From Domibacillus antri (GTDB taxonomy: Bacteria; Bacillota; Bacilli; Bacillales; Domibacillaceae): a stretch of 47,865 nucleotides of DNA. Position numbers and translations under genes: made by a program. The notes under the pieces are model-generated. The model had not been told where the DNA came from. It saw nothing but the letters and a program-made list of their open reading frames with translations, and made no database searches. Shown here piece after piece: positions 23,911 to 32,722 of the stretch. The stretch covers positions 1 through 47,865 of the forward strand of contig NZ_MSDU01000026.1 of assembly GCF_001936625.1 (NCBI RefSeq), in the 5' to 3' direction. Position 1 is the stretch's first letter. Each line of letters starts with the position of its first letter.

Positions 23911-23964
23911 TGCACAAGTGAAATTCCCTTCGATATAATGAGATACATCAAATAACGAAGGGAA
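23911..23964 (+). promoter_or_regulatory. des promoter with flanking inverted repeat
   Basis: TATAAT (23934-23939) with a poor -35 (TGCACA, 23911-23916; 17-bp spacer), as expected for an activator-dependent promoter. A perfect TTCCCTTCG/CGAAGGGAA inverted repeat (23924-23932 and 23956-23964) brackets the -10 and overlaps the RBS. Confidence 0.55.
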
Positions 23965-23971
23965 ATACACT

Positions 23972-24994
23972 ATGAGTAAAGAGAACTCAAAAATTTTGAG
24001 GAAACAAGTTGCCCCTTATGAAAAATCAAATACAAAAAAGAGCATCTTTCAGCTGATAAACACCATTGTGCCATTTATTTTTATCTGGTATCTCGCGTAT
24101 CAAAGCCTGTCTGTTTCCTACTTTTTGACGTTAGGTCTCGCCGTGATCGGAGCAGGATTTATTACGCGGATCTTTATTATTTTTCACGACTGCTGTCATC
24201 ACTCGTTCTTTAAAAATCGGAAATGGAACCGCATTGTTGGAACGATGACAGGCGTGTTAACGTTTTTCCCTTACGATCAGTGGCAGCACAGCCATAATGT
24301 GCATCACGCGACGAGCAGTAATTTAGACAAACGCGGAACGGGCGATATGTGGATGATGACGGTCGAAGAATATTATGCGGCTCCGTTCAAAACGAAGCTT
24401 GCGTACCGCTTATACCGGAACCCATTTGTGATGTTCGTGATCGGCCCGATTTGGGTGTTCCTCATTACGAATCGTTTTAACGTTAAAGGCGCCCGTAAGA
24501 AAGAACGCTTGAATACGTATTTAACGAACCTTTTGATTGCAGCCGGTGCTGCACTGCTTTGCTGGGCGATTGGCTGGCAGTCATTCCTGCTTGTGCACGG
24601 ACCGATGTTTTGGATTGCCGGTTCAATCGGTGTCTGGTTATTTTATGTACAGCATACATTCGAGGATTCGTACTTTGAAGAAGACGAACGGTGGAGTTAT
24701 GTGAAGGCAGCGGTAGAAGGGAGCTCGTTTTACAAGCTTCCGAAGCCGCTACAATGGATTACCGGCAACATCGGTTTCCACCACGTACATCATTTAAGCC
24801 CGCGGGTGCCCAATTATCAATTAGAAGCGGCACATTATAACGCGGAGCCGCTGCAAAACGTGCCGACCATTACGCTCTGGACGAGTATTCAATCGCTGAA
24901 ATTCCGTTTGTGGGACGAGAAAAGTGATAAGTTCGTCACGTTTAAAGAAGCAAAGCAGCATGCTGTAAAACGTCCGTACAGCTCCATTTCATAA
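23972..24994 (+). CDS. des: Membrane fatty-acid desaturase
   Basis: The 340-residue integral membrane diiron desaturase introduces double bonds into membrane lipid acyl chains on cold shock. The three His boxes are HDCCHHS, HSHNVHH and HHVHH, with TM pairs between them. Length and motifs match the Bacillus delta-5 desaturase Des. It lies directly upstream of desK-desR, the thermosensor pair that controls it. CGAAGGGAAATACACT precedes the ATG. A strong terminator at 24996-25037 separates it from desK. Confidence 0.94.
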   Translation: MSKENSKILRKQVAPYEKSNTKKSIFQLINTIVPFIFIWYLAYQSLSVSYFLTLGLAVIGAGFITRIFIIFHDCCHHSFFKNRKWNRIVGTMTGVLTFFPYDQWQHSHNVHHATSSNLDKRGTGDMWMMTVEEYYAAPFKTKLAYRLYRNPFVMFVIGPIWVFLITNRFNVKGARKKERLNTYLTNLLIAAGAALLCWAIGWQSFLLVHGPMFWIAGSIGVWLFYVQHTFEDSYFEEDERWSYVKAAVEGSSFYKLPKPLQWITGNIGFHHVHHLSPRVPNYQLEAAHYNAEPLQNVPTITLWTSIQSLKFRLWDEKSDKFVTFKEAKQHAVKRPYSSIS

Positions 24995-24995
24995 C

Positions 24996-25037
24996 AAAAA
25001 ACCATGTTTCCGTTTTTTCGGAAGCATGGTTTTTTTG
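24996..25037 (+). terminator. Terminator after des
   Basis: AAAAACCATGTTTCCG...CGGAAGCATGGTTTTTTT hairpin with a T-run. Confidence 0.88.
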
Positions 25038-25090
25038 CCTGAAGGCTGTGTTAAAATAAGAAGGAAGAATATGTTTAAAGAAGGTAGAGT

Positions 25091-26224
25091 ATGAAAAAAA
25101 GATGGACGATGCTCCAAAAAAGTTCGGGCCTTTCTCCATACATATGGAGTATTTTAAGTTTTTTGCCTTTTTATTTTATTTTTCAATCTTCGTCGACGAT
25201 TGAAATTGTTGTTGGCATTTCGCTGACCATTCTCTTTTTTATCAGTTATCGTTTTGCTTTTATTTCTAAAAATTGGCCGATTTACGTCTGGATATGCATA
25301 TTGGTCGGCATTTCGATTATGATGACGATTTTGTTTCAGTTCATTTATTTTGCTTTTTATATCGCGTATTATAACGGCAGCATGAAAAGCCGGGCCGCTT
25401 TTATTACGCTTTACGTTATTCATTTAGTTGGCACGATCTTTTCGATTAATTATAATATTGTGCTGCAGGACCCGTTATTTATTCAGCAGATTCCGTTTAT
25501 TGTGATCGTCTTTATCAGTGTCATTTTACTTCCGATCAATTTGTATAACCGGAAAAAGCAGGAGAAGCTGGAAGAAGAGCTGCAGATGGCGAATAATCGG
25601 ATTTCGGAACTCGTCAAGCAGGAAGAACGGCAGCGCATCGCCCGCGATCTTCACGATACACTTGGACAAAAGCTTTCTCTTATCGGCTTAAAGAGCGACT
25701 TGGCGAGAAAGCTGATTCAAAAAGATCCCGAGAAGGCGAAAGAGGAATTGATAGACGTGCAGCAAACAGCCAGAACGGCGTTAAATGAAGTCAGAAATTT
25801 AGTTTCTTCCATGCGGGGAATTCGGTTAAATGAAGAAATTGTTCTTGTAAAGCAGATTTTGAAAGCGGCGCAGATCGAATATACCGGCGAAGATGAATTT
25901 GCGTTATCCAACGTGTCACTGTTTGCGGAAAACGTTCTAAGCATGTGCATGAAAGAAGCGGTGACAAATGTCGTCAAGCATAGCCAGGCTTTTTCCTGTC
26001 ATATTAGCATCGAGCAGTCAGAAGAAGGGATTCGGATGACAGTAAAAGATGACGGGATTGGAATGGACCGTCATGATCTTGGAAAAGGAAGCGGTCTGCT
26101 TGGAATGAGAGAGCGCCTGGAATTTGTAAATGGGAGCTTGGATATTCGTTCAAACAATGGAACGACGGTGATAATGAACGTGCCCAATGATGTGAAACAG
26201 CGCGATGAGGAGGTAGTGAAATGA
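25091..26224 (+). CDS. desK: Membrane thermosensor histidine kinase DesK
   Basis: The 377-residue kinase has four to five N-terminal TM helices (about 15-155), which sense membrane thickness and order. A HisKA_3 domain follows with the phospho-acceptor His188 (RQRIARDLHDTLGQK), then a HATPase domain (N box KEAVTNVVKHS, G1 DDGIGMDR, G2 GSGLLGMRERL). His188 is at the same number as in B. subtilis DesK. At low temperature it phosphorylates DesR. The ATG lies behind GAAGGTAGAGT, and the stop overlaps the desR start by 4 nt (ATGA). Confidence 0.94.
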   Translation: MKKRWTMLQKSSGLSPYIWSILSFLPFYFIFQSSSTIEIVVGISLTILFFISYRFAFISKNWPIYVWICILVGISIMMTILFQFIYFAFYIAYYNGSMKSRAAFITLYVIHLVGTIFSINYNIVLQDPLFIQQIPFIVIVFISVILLPINLYNRKKQEKLEEELQMANNRISELVKQEERQRIARDLHDTLGQKLSLIGLKSDLARKLIQKDPEKAKEELIDVQQTARTALNEVRNLVSSMRGIRLNEEIVLVKQILKAAQIEYTGEDEFALSNVSLFAENVLSMCMKEAVTNVVKHSQAFSCHISIEQSEEGIRMTVKDDGIGMDRHDLGKGSGLLGMRERLEFVNGSLDIRSNNGTTVIMNVPNDVKQRDEEVVK

Positions 26225-26820
26225 TTCGGATTGTGATTGCGGAAGACCAGCGGATGCTGCTCGGTGCGCTGGGATCCCTGCTCAGCTTAGAAGAAGATAT
26301 GGAAGTGATCGGGCAGGCAGCGAACGGGGAAGAAGCCGTGGAACTTGTCCGGAAGCTGAACCCCGATGTATGCATGATGGATATTGAAATGCCGTTAAAA
26401 TCGGGACTTGAGGCAGCGGAAGAATTAAAGGACTGCGACTGTAAAGTAATCATTTTAACGACATTTGCCCGGACCGGTTATTTTCAGCGTGCCATAAAAG
26501 CGAAAGTGAGCGGTTATTTGTTAAAAGACAGCCCGAGCGAAGAACTTGCCAGCTCCATCCGCAGTGTCATGGCCGGCAGGCGTGTGTATGCCCCTGAACT
26601 GATGGACGATTTTTACAGCGAAGAAAATCCGCTGACAGATCGGGAAAAAGACGTATTAGCACTCGTCGCCGACGGGAAAAATACAAAAGAAATCGCGGAA
26701 GAATTGAACATCAAAACGGGCACAGTCCGAAACTATATTTCCACTATTTTTGAAAAGCTTGAAGTGAAAAACCGGATCGAAGCCATTTCCCAATCAAAAG
26801 AAAAGGGATGGTTTAAGTAA
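26221..26820 (+). CDS. desR: Response regulator DesR (NarL/FixJ type)
   Basis: The 199-residue regulator has a receiver domain (1-120) with phospho-acceptor Asp54 in VCMMDIEMPLKSG, acidic pocket AEDQ and Lys in LLKDSPSE. A LuxR-type HTH follows (135-195; LTDREKDVLALVADGKNTKE, IAEELNIKTGTVRNYIS). Phospho-DesR activates des. Coupled to desK by an ATGA overlap. A probable target palindrome is at 23874-23887. A terminator at 26821-26866 closes the operon. Confidence 0.94.
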   Translation: MIRIVIAEDQRMLLGALGSLLSLEEDMEVIGQAANGEEAVELVRKLNPDVCMMDIEMPLKSGLEAAEELKDCDCKVIILTTFARTGYFQRAIKAKVSGYLLKDSPSEELASSIRSVMAGRRVYAPELMDDFYSEENPLTDREKDVLALVADGKNTKEIAEELNIKTGTVRNYISTIFEKLEVKNRIEAISQSKEKGWFK

Positions 26821-26866
26821 AAGACGAAAAGCTGTCTGTACGTATCGCAGGCGGCTTTTCGTCTTT
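26821..26866 (+). terminator. Terminator after desKR
   Basis: AAGACGAAAAGC...GCTTTTCGTCTTT hairpin directly after the desR stop. Confidence 0.8.
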
Positions 26867-26975
26867 GCTGATTTTCCCGGGAAAGGGGCATCATAATACT
26901 TTCAATTGATTAAAGAAACAAATTGACAATTCCATAAACTTATCATATGATTAATCCACATAGTTGAATATTTCT

Positions 26976-27095
26976 CCTAAAGGGGAGTAGCTTTTACAAC
27001 AAAGTCGTCATTTCGGAGTTTTTTACTCTCGGCTTTGTTGGCAGCATAATGCTGTTAGCGAGACCTTTACCTCTGGTAAAGGTCTTTATTTGTAG
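26976..27095 (+). ncRNA. yybP-ykoY manganese riboswitch (second copy)
   Basis: Core elements: CCTAAAGGGGAGTAGC, ACAAAGTCGTCATTTCGG, CTCTCGGCTTTGTTGG and TTAGCGAGACCTTTACC. It ends in an AGACCTTTACC...GGTAAAGGTCTTTATTT hairpin. A further TTTACC...GGTAAAGGTTTTTTG hairpin (27103-27130) looks like the actual terminator. It precedes the Spo0M-like gene and ykoY, so Mn2+ probably controls both. Confidence 0.9.
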
Positions 27096-27227
27096 AAAAA
27101 ACCTTTACCTATGCCGGTAAAGGTTTTTTGTTCTTTATGTAAAATGTGAGGAAGACAGGCAGAACGAGGGAAAATGAAAAACCAGCTATAAAATGAATGT
27201 TTCTAATTAATGAGGAGGGTGTGTTCC

Positions 27228-27614
27228 ATGATACTAAGAAAATATTTGTCACTGTTAGGGATTGGCTCGGCGAGAGTAGATCTTATTCTTCCTAAGGAAT
27301 CATATAAGCCGGGTGAACAAATTAAAGGACATTTCTTAATCGAAGGAGGAACGATTGAACAGCATATTAAACGGGTTGAGTGTGATCTAGTCATGATTGA
27401 CGAAACGGACGGGACAGAAAAAGTGGTTGATACGATAACGATATTAACATCAAAGATGATTCTCTCAGAAGAAACGAATCAAATACCGCTTACGTTCAGG
27501 CTTCCGGAATCCGTCCCGGCATTGAATAAAAAATCTTACCGTTTTAAAACGAAGCTCACGTTTGATAAAGGAATAGAAAGCAAGGATCAGGATATCATCC
27601 AAATTATTTCGTGA
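27228..27614 (+). CDS. Short Spo0M-like (arrestin-fold) protein
   Basis: The 128-residue protein matches the N-terminal arrestin-like domain of Spo0M: ILRKYLSLLGIGSARVDLIL, SYKPGEQIKGHFLIEGGTIE, QHIKRVECDLVM and TFRLPESVPAL. Full Spo0M is about twice as long, so this is a single-domain version. ATG 27228 has GAGGAGGG just upstream; an earlier ATG at 27210 overlaps that RBS. It sits between the Mn riboswitch and ykoY, so it is probably co-regulated by manganese, a metal central to sporulation. Confidence 0.82.
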   Translation: MILRKYLSLLGIGSARVDLILPKESYKPGEQIKGHFLIEGGTIEQHIKRVECDLVMIDETDGTEKVVDTITILTSKMILSEETNQIPLTFRLPESVPALNKKSYRFKTKLTFDKGIESKDQDIIQIIS

Positions 27615-27652
27615 TAAGAATATCGGTACAGTAAAAAGGAGGATTTTTTTAT

Positions 27653-28420
27653 ATGGAATGGACAGTTTTATTAGAATACGCGTGGGTGCTGCTTCTTTTA
27701 ATCGCACTGGAAGGTCTTTTAGCAGCCGATAATGCGCTGGTATTAGCGATTATGGTGAAGCATCTGCCAGAAGAAGAACGAAAGAAAGCATTATTTTATG
27801 GACTGGCAGGGGCGTTTGTTTTCCGTTTCGCATCATTGTTTGCGATTTCGTTCCTCGTCAACGTTTGGCAGGTTCAAGCGATTGGCGCTCTCTACCTTCT
27901 GTTTATTGCCATCAATCATATTGTTCGAAAACTTCTGATTCATAAGGGAAAAGAAAAAACACAAGAAGCAGACGAAAAGAAAAAATCAGGCTTTTGGGGA
28001 ACGGTTTTCAAGATTGAACTGGCGGATATCGCTTTTGCGGTTGACTCTATTTTGGCGGCTGTCGTATTAGCGGTTACGCTTCCGGAAACAAATCTCCCGA
28101 AAATTGGCGGTATGGACGGCGGCCATTTTCTCGTCATTTTTGCCGGAGGTATGATCGGTTTAATTATTATGCGCTTTGCGGCTCATTTCTTTGTAAGATT
28201 GCTTCAAAAGAAACCTGGTCTCGAAATTGCGGCATTCTTAATCGTTGGCTGGGTTGGAGTCAAATTAGCCGTTTTTACGTTATCCCATCCGGAGGTTTCT
28301 GTATTACCGTACGGGTTTGCAAAATCGCCTGAATGGAAAATCACGTTCTATGCTGTGCTGATCCTGATCGCTTTAGGAGGCTGGTTCTTATCAAAAGAGA
28401 AGAGTGAGCCTCAAGAATAA
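27653..28420 (+). CDS. ykoY: TerC family metal exporter, YkoY/MeeY type
   Basis: The 255-residue membrane protein has TerC signatures IALEGLLAADNALVLAIMVK near the N-terminus and FKIELADIAFAVDSILAAVV in the middle, with about seven TM helices. The longer central loop (KGKEKTQEADEKKK) separates it from the YjbE type at 13979. YkoY (MeeY) proteins handle manganese for exported enzymes and are Mn-riboswitch regulated. AAAAGGAGG precedes the ATG, 38 nt after the Spo0M-like stop. Confidence 0.93.
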   Translation: MEWTVLLEYAWVLLLLIALEGLLAADNALVLAIMVKHLPEEERKKALFYGLAGAFVFRFASLFAISFLVNVWQVQAIGALYLLFIAINHIVRKLLIHKGKEKTQEADEKKKSGFWGTVFKIELADIAFAVDSILAAVVLAVTLPETNLPKIGGMDGGHFLVIFAGGMIGLIIMRFAAHFFVRLLQKKPGLEIAAFLIVGWVGVKLAVFTLSHPEVSVLPYGFAKSPEWKITFYAVLILIALGGWFLSKEKSEPQE

Positions 28421-28442
28421 ACAATATGCTGTTTAATACAGG

Positions 28443-28652
28443 AGCTGTCTCAAAAAATCATGGAGACAGCTTTTTTTGTTTCTATGGCCGGATTTCTTGC
28501 AGTTTGGGCCGGATTTTCAGGTTTTGGGTCGGTTTTTTTGACGTTTGGGCCGAATTCCCGTTAATTCGGCCTTCATGAGGAAAAATCCGGCTTTTCTGTT
28601 AATAAATCTGCCTAAATCGTTCAGAATTCGGCCTTTTCATAGAGGACAGCCT
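28443..28652 (+). repeat. Dispersed intergenic repeat, copy C (full length, + orientation)
   Basis: It begins with a terminator hairpin for ykoY (GGAGCTGTCTC...GAGACAGCTTTTTTT, 28443-28479). Next comes TTTCTATGGCCGGATTTC, TTGCAGTTTGGGCCGG, GGGCCGAATTCCCGTTAATT, CGGCCTTCATGAGG and AATTCGGCCTTTTCAT, ending in AGGACAGCC. It is the reverse of copies A and B. The remaining bases to 28728 hold the CACTTGCAT/ATGCAAGTG inverted repeat. Confidence 0.8.
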
Positions 28653-28728
28653 TCTGTGGCATTGTCACCATCCATAAACACTTGCATAAAATGGTTTGTT
28701 GAGAATAAATGCAAGTGAGGTGCGTGGT

Positions 28729-30192
28729 GTGAAGCGAACAGTGACGGATTATGTTTGTGTATTGAAGGAGTTTTTGCCTAAGGGGGCAGAGGTTTTAGAG
28801 CTGCAGCAGCCTGTCAAATGCCCTGCGGTTTTATTGTCTGATTTAGATGGAGATGGGCGGATGGAATTAGTGGGGGGCTATAAGGATCACGGTGAAAATT
28901 ACGTCGTTATTTTAAAAAGATATTATCATACATGGTATCAGGTGGCTCACACGAAAGGAAGCGGGTATAACATGACCGATTTAACTGCCGCTCCTATTAT
29001 TGATAGTACAATCAATACATTAATGATTGGCTGGCAGGCAGCCGGTATTTGGTCTAAGCTTGACTTGCTGCATTGGACTCCGGAAGGTTTTCGGCATGTG
29101 GCTCCCTACAAACAGCTATACAGCAAACTGGAAGTGGAAGAGATGAAAGAGGGGGCGGAAAGAGACGGCAAATATGAGATTGCGCTTTGGCAGCATGATA
29201 CGGGAAATGCCTATCAAATAGATGTATTCCGCTGGAGTGAGAATGAACTTGTGGAGGCAAAAGACGTCTATCCTTATTATTTTAAGAAAGCGGCAAATTA
29301 CTATACATCGCTGCTTCAAGAGATGGATTCACCTGTATATTGGTATTATTTGGCATATGCGCAAATGAAAGCAGGGATGCTGGAACAGGCGTTAACATCC
29401 ATCCATAAAGCACTGTCCTCCCAAACGCCTTATCCCTCCAAAGAAAGACTGCTTGAGATGAAACGGCAGCTGCAGGCAGAACATAATACAGTCGTAGATG
29501 TGAAGCGCGGAGATGTTACAGGTGACGGCACCATTGACACGGTATATTTGACAGCAGACAAAACGCCGGACAGTCCTTTTTGGCAAAATATCACCCTTGT
29601 CATACGCAATGGCCGGACAAACCAATATGAAAAGATTTTCTTAAAAGAAAATGCCGGTTATAATCCGACCATCTTTCTTGGGGATTTTACCGGTAATAAG
29701 ATGAACGATATTCTTATCGTCATTAATACAGGCGGGAGCGAGGGACTCATTTATGCGTATGTCTTTTCATTTATGAACGGCGTTTTTCAGCAAATTTTTG
29801 ATTCAGAAGTATTTAACAAACAGGATCAATATGATGTGACGTACAAAAATCACTATAAAGCAAACGTGACGAGTTTGAATCAAAAGAAGAAATACGCCAT
29901 TGATTTGACCTTTAAAGGCGATGACTATTTAGTGGAGATCTACAACGGTGATGGTACGCTGAAAGAGCCGATACGTGGTTGGGTATCTCCATTGTCGGGA
30001 TTGTATCCTGTTGATTTTGAACGGGATGGCATTTATGAACTCAACGCGTATCAAAACATCGCCGGGAGATATAATGCAGACTGGCTCTGTTATGTGGAGA
30101 ACGTGCTGAAATGGAACGGCAGAGAATTTATATCCGCACGGCAAAATGTGGCGATTTTTGGCCAGGATTTTGATGCACACAAAAGCTTTTAA
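28729..30192 (+). CDS. VCBS/FG-GAP-repeat protein with TPR segment
   Basis: The 487-residue protein has no signal peptide. Acidic FG-GAP/VCBS-like motifs occur at DLDGDGRMELVGG, GDVTGDGTIDTVYL, GDFTGNKMNDILIV and FERDGIYELNAYQ, which suggests a calcium-binding beta-propeller. A short TPR-like helical pair (YWYYLAYAQMKAGMLEQALT) lies between the halves. GTG 28729 follows GTGAGGTG. The Met-start reading from 28696 has no RBS. Enzymatic function is not evident; a cytosolic or spore-associated structural role is possible. Confidence 0.72.
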   Translation: MKRTVTDYVCVLKEFLPKGAEVLELQQPVKCPAVLLSDLDGDGRMELVGGYKDHGENYVVILKRYYHTWYQVAHTKGSGYNMTDLTAAPIIDSTINTLMIGWQAAGIWSKLDLLHWTPEGFRHVAPYKQLYSKLEVEEMKEGAERDGKYEIALWQHDTGNAYQIDVFRWSENELVEAKDVYPYYFKKAANYYTSLLQEMDSPVYWYYLAYAQMKAGMLEQALTSIHKALSSQTPYPSKERLLEMKRQLQAEHNTVVDVKRGDVTGDGTIDTVYLTADKTPDSPFWQNITLVIRNGRTNQYEKIFLKENAGYNPTIFLGDFTGNKMNDILIVINTGGSEGLIYAYVFSFMNGVFQQIFDSEVFNKQDQYDVTYKNHYKANVTSLNQKKKYAIDLTFKGDDYLVEIYNGDGTLKEPIRGWVSPLSGLYPVDFERDGIYELNAYQNIAGRYNADWLCYVENVLKWNGREFISARQNVAIFGQDFDAHKSF

Positions 30193-30228
30193 ATAAAATA
30201 AACAGGGATTAAAAAGAAATCGCCCCCT

Positions 30229-31200
30229 TCATTCTACATTCGCCAATACCGACAAATCTTCATTTTTTCCAATGACGATTAATATATCATGCTCATAAAT
30301 CACTTGTTCAGCCGGAGGAGTTAAAATAATTTCTCCCTGATGCATGACCGCAATTACAGATTTTCATTTTTCCTTTCGGATAACGGAAAGCATCGGGATC
30401 TTTTTTGGCCGCAATGGCATAGGCAATTGTTAAAGACCCTAATCGTCCTGCAAACATGGCAAAAGTAATGAGAAGGCGCCCGGCTGGTGACAAATAAGGG
30501 GGTAATCCCATAGACAAGCCGACAGTGGAAGAGGCAGAAACGGCTTCGAATAAAATCAATAAAAAATCTTGTCCGCTTTCCGTAATCGTCAGCAGCATGG
30601 TGGTGACAACAAGAAATAAACTGCTTACCGTAACGGTCAGCGCTTTATAAATCGTGTCAAAAGGGATTGATACAACGCCGCCAAGATTTTTCCGTGAAAA
30701 GATAAAGGATGCAATGTTTTCGGATTTCCGAACTCCAACAGGAAAATGAAGATCATACCGCCAAGCGTTAAAGCAACGCTCGTGACGAGAACAACTTTTG
30801 TATGTAATGATAATCGGCGGGTTTCACGTAATTCGAAAAGTTCATTCATGACAATAAACCCGATACCGCCCGATATGATTAATGCACATACGATGATCGT
30901 GATAATTGGATCTTCTGCATAAAGCGTGAGGCTTCGATACTCTCCCATTAGGTCGAAACCGGCATTATTAAAGTTTGAAACCGCATGAAAAAATCCATAA
31001 TAAATCGCTTTTCGAACCGGCATATCCATAGCAAAACGAATGGATAAAATGATTCCTCCGGTGATTTCAATAACAGCCGTAAAAATGACAATTCGTCTGA
31101 CCAGTTTGATAATGCCCGCCGTTGATAAACTGCTGATTGTTTCCCGGAGCAGCAGCCTTTCTTTTAAGGAAATGCTTTTTCCTGCAGTCTATTGTGCCCC
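30229..31200 (-). pseudogene. Collapsed Ktr potassium-uptake remnant (KtrB fused to KtrA/RCK_C end)
   Basis: The minus strand holds pieces of a KtrB/TrkH-type K+ translocating subunit: LRETISSLSTAGIIKLVRRI, YYGFFHAVSNFNNAGFDLMG (a filter loop), IIVCALIISGGIGFIVMNEL, then after a deletion VSIPFDTIYKALTV and AVSASSTVGLSMGLPPYLSP (another filter loop). The first TMs and a central block with one filter loop are missing. The end runs into SVIAVMHQGEIILTPPAEQV, the RCK_C domain of a KtrA-type gating subunit, stopping at 30229. At least two deletions and frame changes make it non-functional. Confidence 0.8.
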
Positions 31201-31303
31201 AGCCATCGTTAAACATTCACAAAAATGAGGGATTCCTGAATCTTCATGACGGGAAATGAATGTATAATGAAAATAAAGAATGACAGGAAAGGACGGGTTC
31301 AGG

Positions 31304-31477
31304 ATGAAAAAATTAGGTTGGATGCTATCGGGTCTGGGGGCGCTCTCTATTTTAGGCAGTGTTCTATATCCGTTACAGATGATCAGCAAAGATACTTTTT
31401 TTATTATGTTGCTTGGGGGAGCGGGCGTGATGTTTATTGGTTCCATGATCAGAAGCTTTGCGGTCCTGAAAAAATAA
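31304..31477 (+). CDS. Small 2-TM membrane protein
   Basis: A 57-residue protein (MKKLGWMLSGLGALSILGSV ... FFIMLLGGAGVMFIGSMIRS) with two TM helices. AGGA lies close to the ATG and a longer GACAGGAAAGGACGG stretch upstream. Function unknown; short two-helix proteins of this kind are common in Bacillus. Confidence 0.55.
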   Translation: MKKLGWMLSGLGALSILGSVLYPLQMISKDTFFIMLLGGAGVMFIGSMIRSFAVLKK

Positions 31478-31631
31478 AATGGCTGGCAGCTTCATCTTCA
31501 TGTAAGACGAATAGGTAATTTCTTGTTACACTAATGTGAAAGAAGCTCTTTTTTGAACAACGTTTAATGTCGTGTTTAAGTGGCTATACTTTGATGTATT
31601 TATATAGAAAAGGAGGAAGAGAGCAAGGAAG

Positions 31632-32465
31632 ATGAAGGTCTTTGCATCTATACTGGGTCTGTTGGCAGCAGTCGTGTTAGGTCTTTCTATTTGGATTTAT
31701 TATCCACAGTATCAAATCAATCAGATGAAAAATGAAACAGCATCCGATTCGCCTGCATGGGCAAGCGCATACGAAGTTTCGTATCTGGAGTATTATCGAT
31801 CTGTAGATAAACCAATCATTCATCATCTGGCTCTTGGCGATTCAATTATAAAAGGCTACGGTGCGAATCCGAATGACAATTTAGTTAAATCATTTTCAGT
31901 CAATCTGGAGGAGGACATACAAAAAGAAGTTTTTTATCAAAATGAGGGAATTAACGAGATCACAAGCGGCGAATTGAACGAATTGGTTCAAGAAGGGGCA
32001 TTTGACGAGAAAATCAAGAATGCGGATATTATCACCATCAATATTGGCGGAAATGATATTTTGCGCCTCGGCTTTGAAAAAGGTTTTTATGAAGCGGTGA
32101 AGTCGTTTGATGCACTTCAAACGAACTTCGATCAAAATTTGTCTGGTATAATGAACCGCATTACGACACTTAATCCGGAAGCAACGGTGCTTTTATTGGA
32201 GTTGTATAACCCGCTCGATAAAAGCAGTGAGTTTTATTCGATAGCTGATACAGTCCTTCCTAAATGGAACTTGAAACTGTATCAGATGGCGGAGAAGCTG
32301 GATCATGCCGTGGTCATTGAGACAACCGCCGTTATCAATAGCGAGAAGCCGCAAAATCTGGCTTTTGACGGCGTTCATCCCAGTGCGATGGGGTACAGTG
32401 CCATTTCTAAACAAATGCTGAGTCAATTTAGAGAGGATACAAGAACATTATCTGAACAGCCTTAA
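31632..32465 (+). CDS. SGNH/GDSL hydrolase (lipase/esterase-like)
   Basis: The 277-residue protein is anchored by one N-terminal TM helix (residues 4-23), with the enzyme domain outside the cell. SGNH blocks are visible: LALGDSIIKGYG (Ser nucleophile), INIGGNDILRLG (Gly/Asn oxyanion residues) and FDGVHPSAMGYS (Asp and His). GDSL hydrolases cleave ester bonds in lipids or cell-wall polymers. The Bacillus homologues are YpmR-like. AGGAGGAAGAGAGC lies upstream. A terminator follows at 32468-32492. Confidence 0.88.
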   Translation: MKVFASILGLLAAVVLGLSIWIYYPQYQINQMKNETASDSPAWASAYEVSYLEYYRSVDKPIIHHLALGDSIIKGYGANPNDNLVKSFSVNLEEDIQKEVFYQNEGINEITSGELNELVQEGAFDEKIKNADIITINIGGNDILRLGFEKGFYEAVKSFDALQTNFDQNLSGIMNRITTLNPEATVLLLELYNPLDKSSEFYSIADTVLPKWNLKLYQMAEKLDHAVVIETTAVINSEKPQNLAFDGVHPSAMGYSAISKQMLSQFREDTRTLSEQP

Positions 32466-32467
32466 GA

Positions 32468-32492
32468 CCACCTGCACAGGTGGCTTTTTTTA
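32468..32492 (+). terminator. Terminator after SGNH hydrolase
   Basis: CCACCTG-CA-CAGGTGG hairpin followed by CTTTTTTT. The 32493-32722 gap shows no further gene. Confidence 0.88.
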
Positions 32493-32722
32493 TGGGTTTT
32501 GGAGGTTTTTGGCTTTTCTTAAAAATGATTATGAAGTATGATCGTCTTTTATTCATCTTATGAAAATCAGGATTTGCAGCAGAAGGAACAGATGGTTTTA
32601 AAATTGAAGAGGCACCTGCTCTATGATACGATTTAATCAATGGAGGATTTGATGAGTTTTCATTTCATTTTCCGCCATTTTTCGGCATTTAAGAATCTAT
32701 TCCTTATTTAGGAGGAGTCAAT

